Origin: Sphingomonadaceae bacterium
GTDB lineage: Bacteria > Pseudomonadota > Alphaproteobacteria > Sphingomonadales > Sphingomonadaceae
DNA: 6,557 bases
Assembly (NCBI GenBank): GCA_019454625.1
Contig: JACFNY010000119.1
Location: 1-6,557 of the forward strand
Direction: 5' to 3'
Part shown: piece after piece, positions 1 through 5,014 of the stretch
Layout: each line of letters starts with the position of its first letter
Position numbering within the stretch: the stretch's first letter is position 1
Notes under the pieces: generated by a model
What the model was told of the DNA's origin: nothing
Databases searched by the model: none
What the model saw: the letters and a program-made list of their open reading frames with translations, nothing else
Made by a program: the position numbers and the translations under genes

Positions 1-603
1 CTCGGTCATCAGCGCGTCGTCGTCCACCACCTTGTAGATCATGCCCCAGTCGAGCGCCTGCCCGGCGGGCACCTTCTCGCCGAGCATCATCATCGCCTGG
101 GCCCGCGCGCGCCCGGCGAGGCGCGGCAGCAGCCACGTCGAGCCGACATCGGGGACGAGGCCGATGTTGACGAAGGCCTGCAGGAAATAGGCGGAGCGGG
201 CGGCGACGACGATGTCGCCCGCAAGCGCGATCGACGCGCCCGCGCCCGCGGCCGGGCCGTTCACGGCGGTGACGAAGGGCAGCGACAGGTCCATCAGCCG
301 TTTGAGCAGCGGATTGAAATGGGTTTCGAGCACCTTGCCGGCGTCCATCGGCCCGGCAGGGAGCCCGCTGTCGTCGGGCGCGGGGCCCCCCTTGCCCCCC
401 GAGAGGTAGGCGCCCGAGGAAAAGCCTCGGCCCGCGCCCGTCATCAGCAGCACGCGCGCCGTGCCGCCGTCGCGCACGGCGTCGACCGCGTGGATCATCT
501 CGGCCACCGTGTGCGTGCTGAGGCCGTTCAGCACCTCCGGCCGGTTGATCGTCAGCGTCGCGACGCCGTCCCGTTCGTCGAGCAGAATGTGTTCGTAGGC
601 CAT
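1..603 (-). CDS. Enoyl-CoA hydratase/isomerase (crotonase family, PaaG-like), 3' end cut by window
   Basis: The frame is open from an ATG at 603 to the window edge, giving 201 residues of a family usually about 260-270 long. The crotonase fold is recognisable. Residues 16-22 read TLTINRP. The first oxyanion-hole segment is GRGFSSGAYLS (58-68), the second is NGPAAGAGASIALAGD (115-130), followed by FVNIGLVPDVGSTWLLPRLAGRA (from 144). Classical enoyl-CoA hydratases have two catalytic Glu here. This protein instead has the PaaG pattern, with the first Glu position non-acidic (FVN) and an Asp in VPD (about residue 152). PaaG isomerises epoxy-phenylacetyl-CoA to the oxepin form, and related proteins also shift double bonds in other acyl-CoAs. 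The later segment ALDWGMIYKVVDDDAL also resembles PaaG. No other paa gene is visible, so the substrate is uncertain: aromatic acid or ordinary fatty acid oxidation are both possible. The enzyme should be cytosolic. Its 5' region carries a large inverted repeat (658-701). Confidence 0.9.
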   Translation of the reverse strand, partial: MAYEHILLDERDGVATLTINRPEVLNGLSTHTVAEMIHAVDAVRDGGTARVLLMTGAGRGFSSGAYLSGGKGGPAPDDSGLPAGPMDAGKVLETHFNPLLKRLMDLSLPFVTAVNGPAAGAGASIALAGDIVVAARSAYFLQAFVNIGLVPDVGSTWLLPRLAGRARAQAMMMLGEKVPAGQALDWGMIYKVVDDDALMTE

Positions 604-615
604 GTGCATCTCCCC
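603..615 (-). promoter_or_regulatory. Ribosome binding site that decides the hydratase start
   Basis: On the minus strand the sequence reads GGGGAG-ATGCAC-ATG. Two in-frame ATGs are possible, at 609 and 603. The GGGGAG motif (615-610) directly abuts the first ATG, which is too close, but lies 6 nt before the second. The ATG at 603 (MAYEH...) is therefore preferred, and the product has no MH extension. Confidence 0.65.
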
Positions 616-657
616 AGTGTCCGATCGGGGGCGATGCTTAGCGTCATCGGGCGGCAA

Positions 658-701
658 GGGAACCGGTCATTTGAAAGGGGGCCATCGCCTGACCGGTTCC
701 C
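658..701. repeat. 12-bp perfect inverted repeat upstream of the hydratase gene
   Basis: GGGAACCGGTCA (658-669) is exactly complementary to TGACCGGTTCCC (690-701), with 20 nt between. Each arm also contains the self-palindrome ACCGGT (662-667 and 692-697), exactly 30 bp apart, so the two sites lie nearly on the same face of the helix. It lies 55-98 bp upstream of the hydratase start and just past the end of the PepSY gene. It could be a paired operator for a dimeric repressor or a long-loop stem in RNA. There is no T-run, so a simple intrinsic terminator is less likely. Confidence 0.6.
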
Positions 702-702
702 G

Positions 703-751
703 CCGTCCGCCGAGGGACGGATTCACGTTTCAGGCCGCCGGGGCCTGAAAC
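703..751 (-). terminator. Two adjacent hairpins after the minus-strand PepSY gene; possible terminator
   Basis: The nearer hairpin pairs GTTTCAGGCC (727-736) with GGCCTGAAAC (742-751) around a 5-nt loop. One further C-G pair (726/752) makes an 11-bp stem starting about 10 nt after the PepSY stop codon. A second hairpin pairs CCGTCC (703-708) with GGACGG (715-720). Position and stability suit a transcription end or 3' mRNA protection for the PepSY transcript. Neither hairpin is followed by a clear U-tract on either strand, so termination is an inference. Confidence 0.5.
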
Positions 752-761
752 GATCGCGGCC

Positions 762-1019
762 CTAGTCGTCGAAGCGCCGGTCGAGCACTTCGCCGGTCCG
801 GCGGTCGAGCACCAGTTCCACCTTGCGGTTGCGGTCGTCGCGGCCCTCCACCTTGATCGTGGAGCGCTTGATCTTGATCTCGTCGGCGCGCACGCCGTGC
901 TTCGCGGCGTGCTTTTCTGCGGCGCCGAACGACATCGGCTTCGCCGCGGGCGCAGCGGCGCAGGCGGTGAACGGCGCGGCGAGGGCGATGATGGCGGCCG
1001 GGAGGACGAATCGGTTCAT
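762..1019 (-). CDS. Small exported PepSY-type protein, 85 aa
   Basis: The N-terminus MNRFVLPAAIIALAAPFTACAAAPAA is a short positive end followed by a hydrophobic stretch, with likely signal peptidase cleavage near ACA/AA or APA, about residues 19-26. The Cys at 20 has a poor lipobox (FTAC), so a lipoprotein is possible but not favoured. The mature part resembles the PepSY fold: an amphipathic helix (about 31-45, FGAAEKHAAKHGV), then beta strands KIKRSTIKVEG and RKVELVLD, then the typical RTGEVLD turn and an acidic DD end. PepSY domains are small, often periplasmic modules linked to peptidase inhibition or to modulating membrane sensors. The exact role is unknown. The start is supported by AAGGAG (1031-1026) 6 nt upstream. 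It is divergent from a PepSY-regulator-kinase operon and shares the repeat-bearing intergenic region, so co-regulation is likely. Its end (LDRRTGEVL...DD) resembles that of the PepSY protein across the divide, suggesting paralogy. Confidence 0.85.
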   Translation of the reverse strand: MNRFVLPAAIIALAAPFTACAAAPAAKPMSFGAAEKHAAKHGVRADEIKIKRSTIKVEGRDDRNRKVELVLDRRTGEVLDRRFDD

Positions 1020-1048
1020 GGCAATCTCCTTGGGTTTGATATTGCCGC

Positions 1049-1070
1049 CGGATAGCCGCCCGGGGCTGAC
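1049..1070 (-). promoter_or_regulatory. Predicted promoter of the minus-strand PepSY gene, with a GTCAG half-site
   Basis: Read on the minus strand, GTCAG (1070-1066) is followed after 11 nt by TATCCG (1054-1049), a plausible -10. There is no good -35 hexamer. The position 11 bp further upstream (GACGA, 1081-1077) matches GTCAG poorly, so this is a one-and-a-half-site version of the signal at 1089-1121. Transcription would begin near 1042, giving a leader of roughly 23 nt that contains AAGGAG. Confidence 0.45.
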
Positions 1071-1088
1071 GCGCGATCGTCTGCGGCC

Positions 1089-1121
1089 GTCAGCGAAGCG
1101 TCAGCCGCGGCGTGATACGTG
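1089..1121 (+). promoter_or_regulatory. Predicted operator and promoter of the PepSY-regulator-kinase operon
   Basis: GTCAG at 1089-1093 and 1100-1104 form an exact direct repeat with an 11-bp period (core GTCAGCGAAGC-GTCAG). This is the spacing expected for head-to-tail binding of an OmpR/PhoP-family dimer. Eleven nt after the second half-site is TACGTG (1116-1121), a weak -10, and no TTGACA-like -35 is present. The signal lies directly upstream of an operon encoding such a regulator, so autoregulation is inferred. The same repeat precedes the porin gene. The hexamer assignment is tentative; the repeat itself is plain. Confidence 0.55.
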
Positions 1122-1127
1122 CGGCCG

Positions 1128-1481
1128 ATGCAGATGATCCTGAAATCCGGCCTTCGCCGGGTCTTTATGGTGCTCCTGGCCGCGGCGGCGACGCTGGCGC
1201 TCGCCTCGGGCGTGCCCGCGAAAGACAAGAAGCCGAAGAAGTACAAGGCCGAGGAGGTCACCTCGATCCGCGCCGCCGTCGAGCGCGGCGACATCCTGCC
1301 GCTGCCCCGCATTCTCGCGCTTGCACAGGCGCGCGTAAAAGGGGAAGTGCTGAAGATCGAACTGGAGCAGGAGCACGGCGTGCTCAGCTATGAAGTCAAG
1401 ATCCTGACCAAGAAGGGCCGGGTCCGCGAGGTCGAACTCGACGCCCGCACCGGCGCGCTCATCAAGATCGAGGACGATTGA
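1128..1481 (+). CDS. Exported PepSY-domain protein, 117 aa, first gene of the two-component operon
   Basis: The signal peptide is MQMILKSGLRRVFMVLLAAAATLALASGVPA, with likely cleavage after about residue 31. It is followed by a very basic segment (KDKKPKKYKAEE). The rest fits one PepSY domain: a helix (TSIRAAVERGDILPLPRILALAQ), strands VLKIELEQE and LSYEVKILTKKG, and an end REVELDARTGALIKIEDD. PepSY proteins of this size encoded beside response regulator and kinase genes are common in proteobacteria and are thought to act in the periplasm, perhaps on the sensor; this is an inference here. The stop TGA overlaps the regulator's ATG by one base, so the two are translationally coupled. The ATG at 1128 is chosen, with an in-frame ATG at 1134 and GTG at 1119 as alternatives. 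No Shine-Dalgarno motif precedes any of them, and the predicted transcription start falls near 1128, so translation may be leaderless. Confidence 0.85.
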   Translation: MQMILKSGLRRVFMVLLAAAATLALASGVPAKDKKPKKYKAEEVTSIRAAVERGDILPLPRILALAQARVKGEVLKIELEQEHGVLSYEVKILTKKGRVREVELDARTGALIKIEDD

Positions 1482-2143
1482 TGCGCCTGCTGGTGGTGGA
1501 GGACGATCCCGACGTCGGGGACGATCTCGTCCGCGCGCTCGGCGAGGCGGGCTTCGTCGTCGATCTTTCGGTGACGGGTGACGACGCCTGGTATCGGGGC
1601 GACACCGAGAACTACGCCGCCGTCATCCTCGATCTCGGCCTGCCGCGTCTCGACGGGCTCAGCGTGCTGCGGCGATGGCGGAGCGCGGGGCGCAACTTCC
1701 CCGTGCTCATCCTCACGGCGCGCAGCGAATGGACCGAGAAGGTCGAGGGCATCGACGCGGGGGCGGACGACTATCTCGCCAAGCCCTTCGCGATGGGCGA
1801 ACTCGTGGCGCGGGTGCGGGCGCTGCTGCGCCGCGCGGCCGGACACGGATCGCCGCTCATCAGCATCGGCCGCCTGACGCTCGACACCAGCCGCATGTCC
1901 GCGCATGTCGATGCGCGCGCGGTCCGCCTGTCGCCGCTCGAATACCGCTTCCTCGAATTCCTCGCGCACCAGCGCGGCAGCGTCGCCGCCGTGCACGACA
2001 TCGCCGAGCATCTCTACGGCACCGCCGATTCGGGCGACACCAACGCCATCGAGGCGCTCGTCACCCGGCTTCGCCGCAAGACCGGCCCCGGCATCGTCGA
2101 GACCCGGCGCGGTTTCGGCTATTTCCTCGCGGAGGAAGGCTGA
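1481..2143 (+). CDS. OmpR/PhoP-family DNA-binding response regulator, 220 aa
   Basis: The receiver domain (about 1-115) has the acidic pair D8/D9, phospho-acceptor D51 in VILDLGLPRLDGL, T79 in LILTAR and K101 in YLAKPF. The C-terminal winged helix (about 125-218) has LSPLEYRFLEFLA, the recognition region NAIEALVTRLRRK and the wing ETRRGFGYFL. Segments such as DLGLP..DGLS..RRWRS and LTAR..W..KVE...AGADDY are particularly close to PhoP, so the protein belongs to the PhoP-like branch of the OmpR family. It should act as a phosphorylation-dependent dimer on direct repeats of about 11 bp. GTCAG-N6-GTCAG repeats in front of its operon and of the porin gene are candidate sites. The start ATG overlaps the PepSY stop (TGATG), and GAGGA (1470-1474) lies 6 nt upstream inside that gene. 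The partner kinase follows with another one-base overlap. All key residues are intact. PhoP orthology is not proven, so no symbol is given. Confidence 0.95.
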   Translation: MRLLVVEDDPDVGDDLVRALGEAGFVVDLSVTGDDAWYRGDTENYAAVILDLGLPRLDGLSVLRRWRSAGRNFPVLILTARSEWTEKVEGIDAGADDYLAKPFAMGELVARVRALLRRAAGHGSPLISIGRLTLDTSRMSAHVDARAVRLSPLEYRFLEFLAHQRGSVAAVHDIAEHLYGTADSGDTNAIEALVTRLRRKTGPGIVETRRGFGYFLAEEG

Positions 2144-3498
2144 TGCCGCTGCGTTCGCTGCGGCTTCGGCTGCTGGCGAGCGCCGCTGCGGCGATCTTCC
2201 TCGCGCTCGGCGTCGCGGGCTTCGGCCTCGACCTGCTTTTCGAGCGCCATATCGAGCGCCGCGAGGCGCTGTCGATGGAAGCGAAGGCGCGCGAGCTTCT
2301 CGGCACGCTGAGGCTCGACGAGGGCGGCAAGCCGTTCGTCGGCACGCCGCCCTCCGACAATCGTTTCAGCGAGCCGGCGGGAGGGCTTTACTGGCAGGTC
2401 ACGGCTGCGGCCGGGCAGGAACATTCGCCCTCGCTGTGGGACCAGTCGCTTCCCGCCGCCCCGGACGCGCCCCGCGATCACTGGCGCGTGCGGCGCATCC
2501 CCGGCCCGTTCGAGCAAGGGCTGCTGGTGATCGAGCGGATGGTGCGGCCCGACCGGAGCGGCCGCGCCGTTCTGGTGCAGGTCGCGACGGACGACAGCGC
2601 GCTCATTGATGCGCAGCGCGAATTCGGCCGCGAGATGGTCGGCTCGCTGGTACTGCTCTGGCTGGTGCTGATCGGCGCCGCCTATGGCCAGGTGGTGCTG
2701 GGGCTGAAGCCGCTGGCGCGCATCCGCGCCGAACTCGACCGGATGCGGCGCAATCCCGGCGCGCGGCTGTCGGCGGACCACCCCGCCGAGATCGATCCGC
2801 TGGCGAACGCGATCAACTCGCTCGCCGACGCGCGCGCGGCGGACGTCGACCGGGCGCGCCGCCGCGCCGCCGACCTCGCGCACAGCCTGAAGACGCCGCT
2901 CGCCGCGCTCGCCGCGCAGAGCCGCCGCGCGCGCGAGGCGGGCGCAGCCGAGGCCGCGGACGGCCTCGACCGCGCCATCGCCGCGGCGGGCGCGGCACTG
3001 GAAGCGGAACTGGCGCGGTCGCGCTCGGCGGTGGCGCGCGAGGCGCAGGCGTCGTCGCGCGCGAACGTGCTTGCCGCGGCGGAAGCCGTCGCCGCCGTCA
3101 TCGAGCGCACCGAGGCCGGGGAGCGCATCGTGTTCGAGATCGACGTGCCGGAGGACATGGACCTGCCGCTCGCGCCTTCGGACCTTGCCGAGATCCTCGG
3201 CGCGCTCATGGAGAACGCCGCGCGCTTCGCCCGGCGGCGCGTCGCCGTGTCGGGCACGGTCGCCGACGAGGAAATCCGCATCACCGTCGCGGACGACGGC
3301 CCCGGCATCGCCGATGCGCGCGCGGCGACGGCGCTGGTGCGGGGGGGACGCCTCGACGAGGCGGGCCCCGGCCACGGCTTCGGGCTCGCCATCGTCAGCG
3401 ATCTCGTGAGCGCGACGGATGGCACGCTGACGCTCGGCACCGGCCCGCTCGGCGGTCTCGAAGTCCGCCTCGCGTGGCCGGCGCCCGGCGCGTCCTAG
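2143..3498 (+). CDS. PhoQ-like membrane sensor histidine kinase, 451 aa
   Basis: Order of parts: membrane segment 1 (about 10-32), a periplasmic sensor of about 130 residues (33-165), membrane segment 2 (about 167-187), a HAMP-like linker (188-240), the dimerisation and phosphotransfer helix pair with H247, and the ATPase domain (about 340-446). The H-box reads DLAHSLKTPLAAL. HSLKTP instead of the usual HELRTP is the form seen in PhoQ. The N-box is EILGALMENAARFA (N358), G1 is DDGPGI (384-389) and G2 is GPGHGFGLAIV (from 408), so it should be active. The sensor has GLYWQV (81-86) and SLWD (97-100), a pattern I recall from alphaproteobacterial kinases of this type. No PhoQ-like run of acidic residues is evident, so magnesium sensing should not be assumed. 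The start overlaps the regulator's stop (TGATG) with GGAGGAAGG (2131-2139) just upstream. The stop is TAG at 3496-3498. Confidence 0.93.
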   Translation: MPLRSLRLRLLASAAAAIFLALGVAGFGLDLLFERHIERREALSMEAKARELLGTLRLDEGGKPFVGTPPSDNRFSEPAGGLYWQVTAAAGQEHSPSLWDQSLPAAPDAPRDHWRVRRIPGPFEQGLLVIERMVRPDRSGRAVLVQVATDDSALIDAQREFGREMVGSLVLLWLVLIGAAYGQVVLGLKPLARIRAELDRMRRNPGARLSADHPAEIDPLANAINSLADARAADVDRARRRAADLAHSLKTPLAALAAQSRRAREAGAAEAADGLDRAIAAAGAALEAELARSRSAVAREAQASSRANVLAAAEAVAAVIERTEAGERIVFEIDVPEDMDLPLAPSDLAEILGALMENAARFARRRVAVSGTVADEEIRITVADDGPGIADARAATALVRGGRLDEAGPGHGFGLAIVSDLVSATDGTLTLGTGPLGGLEVRLAWPAPGAS

Positions 3499-3528
3499 GG
3501 CGGATCGGGTCGGCTTGAACCGGGAAAG

Positions 3529-3550
3529 CCCCTCCTCTTCAGGGGAGGGG
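3529..3550. terminator. Strong GC hairpin between the convergent kinase and porin genes
   Basis: CCCCTCCTC (3529-3537) pairs with GGGGAGGGG (3542-3550), with one T-G wobble, around the loop TTCA. The 9-bp stem lies about 31 nt after the kinase stop and 26 nt after the porin stop, so it could end or protect both transcripts. No real U-tract follows in either direction; on the minus strand there is only CTTTCCC. The CCCCTCCTC..GGGGAGGGGTT..GGGGAGGGG pattern resembles a dispersed intergenic element that I recall from sphingomonad and related genomes. Copy number cannot be checked here. Confidence 0.6.
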
Positions 3551-3562
3551 TTCGGGGAGGGG
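3542..3562 (+). other. Perfect four-tract G-quadruplex motif
   Basis: GGGGAGGGG occurs twice (3542-3550 and 3554-3562) separated by TTC. This gives G4-A-G4-TTC-G4-A-G4, four tracts of four guanines with loops of 1, 3 and 1 nt. It is on the coding strand of the kinase operon and so would be present in that mRNA's 3' end as RNA. The first two tracts are also one arm of the hairpin at 3529-3550, so the two structures exclude each other. Folding is a prediction from the motif. Confidence 0.6.
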
Positions 3563-3575
3563 CCGGGGGTGCGTC

Positions 3576-4868
3576 CTAGAAGTTGACGAGGAAGTTGAGC
3601 CTGAGGCGGTTCTGCCAGTCGACGGGGCCGACGACGCCGTCCTTCTGCCGGTAGCGGTAGTAGGTGGCGTTGAGGACGAGGTTGTGCTTCGGCACGAAGT
3701 CGATGGCGAGCGTGTGCTGCATGTAGTTCGTGGCGATGTTGGTGTTGTCGTGGCTGAACGCCGCCAGCACCGCGTCCGTCTCCGCCTCGGCGTAGCCGTA
3801 GGTGAAACGCCAGTCGCCGGGCTTGCTGGCGCGGCCGACGAGGAGGTCGACGCCGAAGCCGGTGTCGGCGTCGGTTGCGGCGCCATAGTTGTGCACGTAG
3901 TCGCCGACGATGCGCACCGGCCACTTCTCGCCGAGCCCGTTCCACGTGAGCGCGGCGATCACGTCGAGCAGGTTGAAGTCGGAGAGGTAGCGCCCGCCCG
4001 CGAACAGGTTGGAGCGGAAGTCGCCCGCGTCGGCGCCCGCGAGGCTGCGGAGGGAATAGTCGTAGTAGCCGACCGCAAGCTCGGCCTGAACGGGCGCCGG
4101 GGGCGTCTGCACCGAGAGCTGGCCGCCGATCATGCGGCTGTCGGGCCCGGCGACGGATTCGTCGACGAGGAAGTAGAGGCCGCTCGCCTTCACCTTCACG
4201 CCGCCGAGATCGGCGGTGTACGCGGCGGACGCGCCCTGCGGGGAGACGTCGCCGTCCCACACCAGCTCGGTGCGGACGAACGGCTGCGGGATCTTGCCGA
4301 GGTGGACCTGGAGGTCGCCGGGGGTGAGGCGGATATAGGCCTGATCGAGGCTGACCTGGAGGTCGTCGTCGAAGTTCGACAGCGTCATGTCGGTGGAGTT
4401 GGGGTCGTCTGGGTCGCCCGTGGCGAGCTGGCCGCCGACCGTCAGCCAGTCATTCACCGCATAGGCGGCGCGCAGGCGGGCGCGCAGCACGCCGCGGTCG
4501 CGGTCGCGCACGCCGGCGACGCCGAAGTTGGACTCGTAGCGCACGCGCACGTCGCCCGAGAGGCTGAGGCGCGAGGGCCCGCTGTCGGCGGGGGCGGCGG
4601 TCGTGACGATGGCGGTCGGCGCGGGGGGCGGCGCGGCCGCCACGGCGACCGGCGTTTCGCGCTGCTTCGCGAGCGCGCTTTCCAGCTCGGCGATGCGCGC
4701 CTGTGCGCGGGTCTGCTCGGCGCGCAGCGCCTCGACCGCGGCCTTCAGCTCGGCGATGTCGTCCGCGGGAGCCGCCTGTGCCGACACCGGCGCCAGCGCG
4801 CTTCCCAGCAACAACGACGCGCAGACGGGCAGGCGCCAGCCGCGCGGAAAACGGAACGTGTACGTCAT
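3576..4868 (-). CDS. Putative outer-membrane porin with N-terminal coiled coil, 430 aa (Porin_5-like)
   Basis: The signal peptide spans residues 1-32, with cleavage after APVSAQA. A heptad-like helix DIAELKAAVEALRAEQTRAQ and onward (about 36-70) is probably a coiled coil that aids trimer assembly or contacts peptidoglycan. A Pro/Ala-rich linker (about 72-97) follows. The barrel (101-430) has alternating strands such as SLSGDVRVRYE, LTVGGQLATGD, QAYIRLTPGDLQVHLGKIPQPF, RFTYGYAEAETDA and HNLVLNATYYRYR, and ends in RLRLNFLVNF. The terminal Phe is the usual beta-barrel assembly signal. The overall form fits the 'putative porin' family; its solute is unknown. The chosen ATG (4868) follows AAGGGGAG (4879-4872). 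An upstream extension to 4934 would put 22 non-signal residues before the signal peptide and has no ribosome site, so it is rejected. The promoter region carries the same 11-bp direct repeats as the two-component operon, so control by that regulator is inferred. Confidence 0.9.
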   Translation of the reverse strand: MTYTFRFPRGWRLPVCASLLLGSALAPVSAQAAPADDIAELKAAVEALRAEQTRAQARIAELESALAKQRETPVAVAAAPPPAPTAIVTTAAPADSGPSRLSLSGDVRVRYESNFGVAGVRDRDRGVLRARLRAAYAVNDWLTVGGQLATGDPDDPNSTDMTLSNFDDDLQVSLDQAYIRLTPGDLQVHLGKIPQPFVRTELVWDGDVSPQGASAAYTADLGGVKVKASGLYFLVDESVAGPDSRMIGGQLSVQTPPAPVQAELAVGYYDYSLRSLAGADAGDFRSNLFAGGRYLSDFNLLDVIAALTWNGLGEKWPVRIVGDYVHNYGAATDADTGFGVDLLVGRASKPGDWRFTYGYAEAETDAVLAAFSHDNTNIATNYMQHTLAIDFVPKHNLVLNATYYRYRQKDGVVGPVDWQNRLRLNFLVNF

Positions 4869-4921
4869 AAACTCCCCTTTTGGGCAAGCAAAGGAAGCGC
4901 CGGGACCGGCACCGCACGCCG

Positions 4922-4954
4922 CCGATAGCAGCATTTCGCTGGCATGTCGCTGAC
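4922..4954 (-). promoter_or_regulatory. Predicted porin promoter with regulator repeat
   Basis: On the minus strand GTCAGCGA starts at 4954. GTCAG (4954-4950) and GCCAG (4943-4939) are 11 bp apart, then exactly 11 nt lead to TATCGG (4927-4922) as a -10. The same N11 distance to TATCCG is seen at the minus-strand PepSY gene. The -35 position would be GCGACA, inside the repeat, as expected for a promoter activated by an OmpR-family protein. The predicted start near 4915 leaves a leader of about 47 nt with AAGGGGAG before the ATG. Confidence 0.5.
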
Positions 4955-4961
4955 ACGGGCC

Positions 4962-4977
4962 GTCAGCGAACTGTCAG
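4962..4977 (+). promoter_or_regulatory. GTCAG-N6-GTCAG direct repeat upstream of the porin promoter
   Basis: Exact half-sites lie at 4962-4966 and 4973-4977. The first is part of CCGTCAGCGAA, identical to 1088-1097 except for any position beyond that core, in front of the two-component operon. Its orientation is opposite to porin transcription and back to back with the repeat at 4954-4939. It may be an upstream activator site or a second dimer site. Confidence 0.55.
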
Positions 4978-4998
4978 GTTGGTCGCGGGAGGGTCGGT

Positions 4999-5014
4999 GT
5001 CAGTGCGGCGTCAG
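4999..5014 (+). promoter_or_regulatory. Third GTCAG-N6-GTCAG repeat, overlapping the end of the adjacent gene
   Basis: GTCAG at 4999-5003 and 5010-5014 are again 11 bp apart. The second half-site covers the stop codon of the carboxymuconolactone-decarboxylase-like gene (TGA on the minus strand, 5013-5011). It is about 45 bp upstream of the predicted porin promoter's nearest half-site. It may extend the porin control region; part of the second half-site is constrained by coding. Confidence 0.45.

Noticed and set aside
319..765. 148-residue plus-strand open frame opposite the hydratase
   Set aside because: It is antisense to a clearly conserved enzyme and runs through the intergenic inverted repeats, with no domain signal.
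1675..2142. In-frame upstream extension of the sensor kinase
   Set aside because: The added residues are Arg/His-rich shadow of the response regulator. The ATG at 2143 has a strong ribosome site and starts directly before membrane segment 1.
3394..3401. Another GTCAGCGA octamer inside the kinase gene
   Set aside because: It encodes conserved kinase residues (IVSD) and has no second half-site 11 bp away. It shows that the octamer alone arises by chance, so only the paired repeats are given weight.
2119..4260. 713-residue open frame on the minus strand
   Set aside because: It is antisense to the kinase and runs out of frame through the porin. Its composition is Arg/Ala/Gly-rich, as expected for a shadow frame in GC-rich DNA, and the genes beneath it are clearly real.
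3684..4928. 414-residue open frame on the plus strand opposite the porin
   Set aside because: It is the antisense shadow of the porin, low in complexity (Val/Ala/Gly/Arg/His), with no recognisable domain, while the porin has signal peptide, strands and a terminal Phe.
4869..4934. Longer porin start at 4934
   Set aside because: It lacks a ribosome site, would bury the signal peptide 22 residues in, and overlaps the predicted promoter and transcription start.
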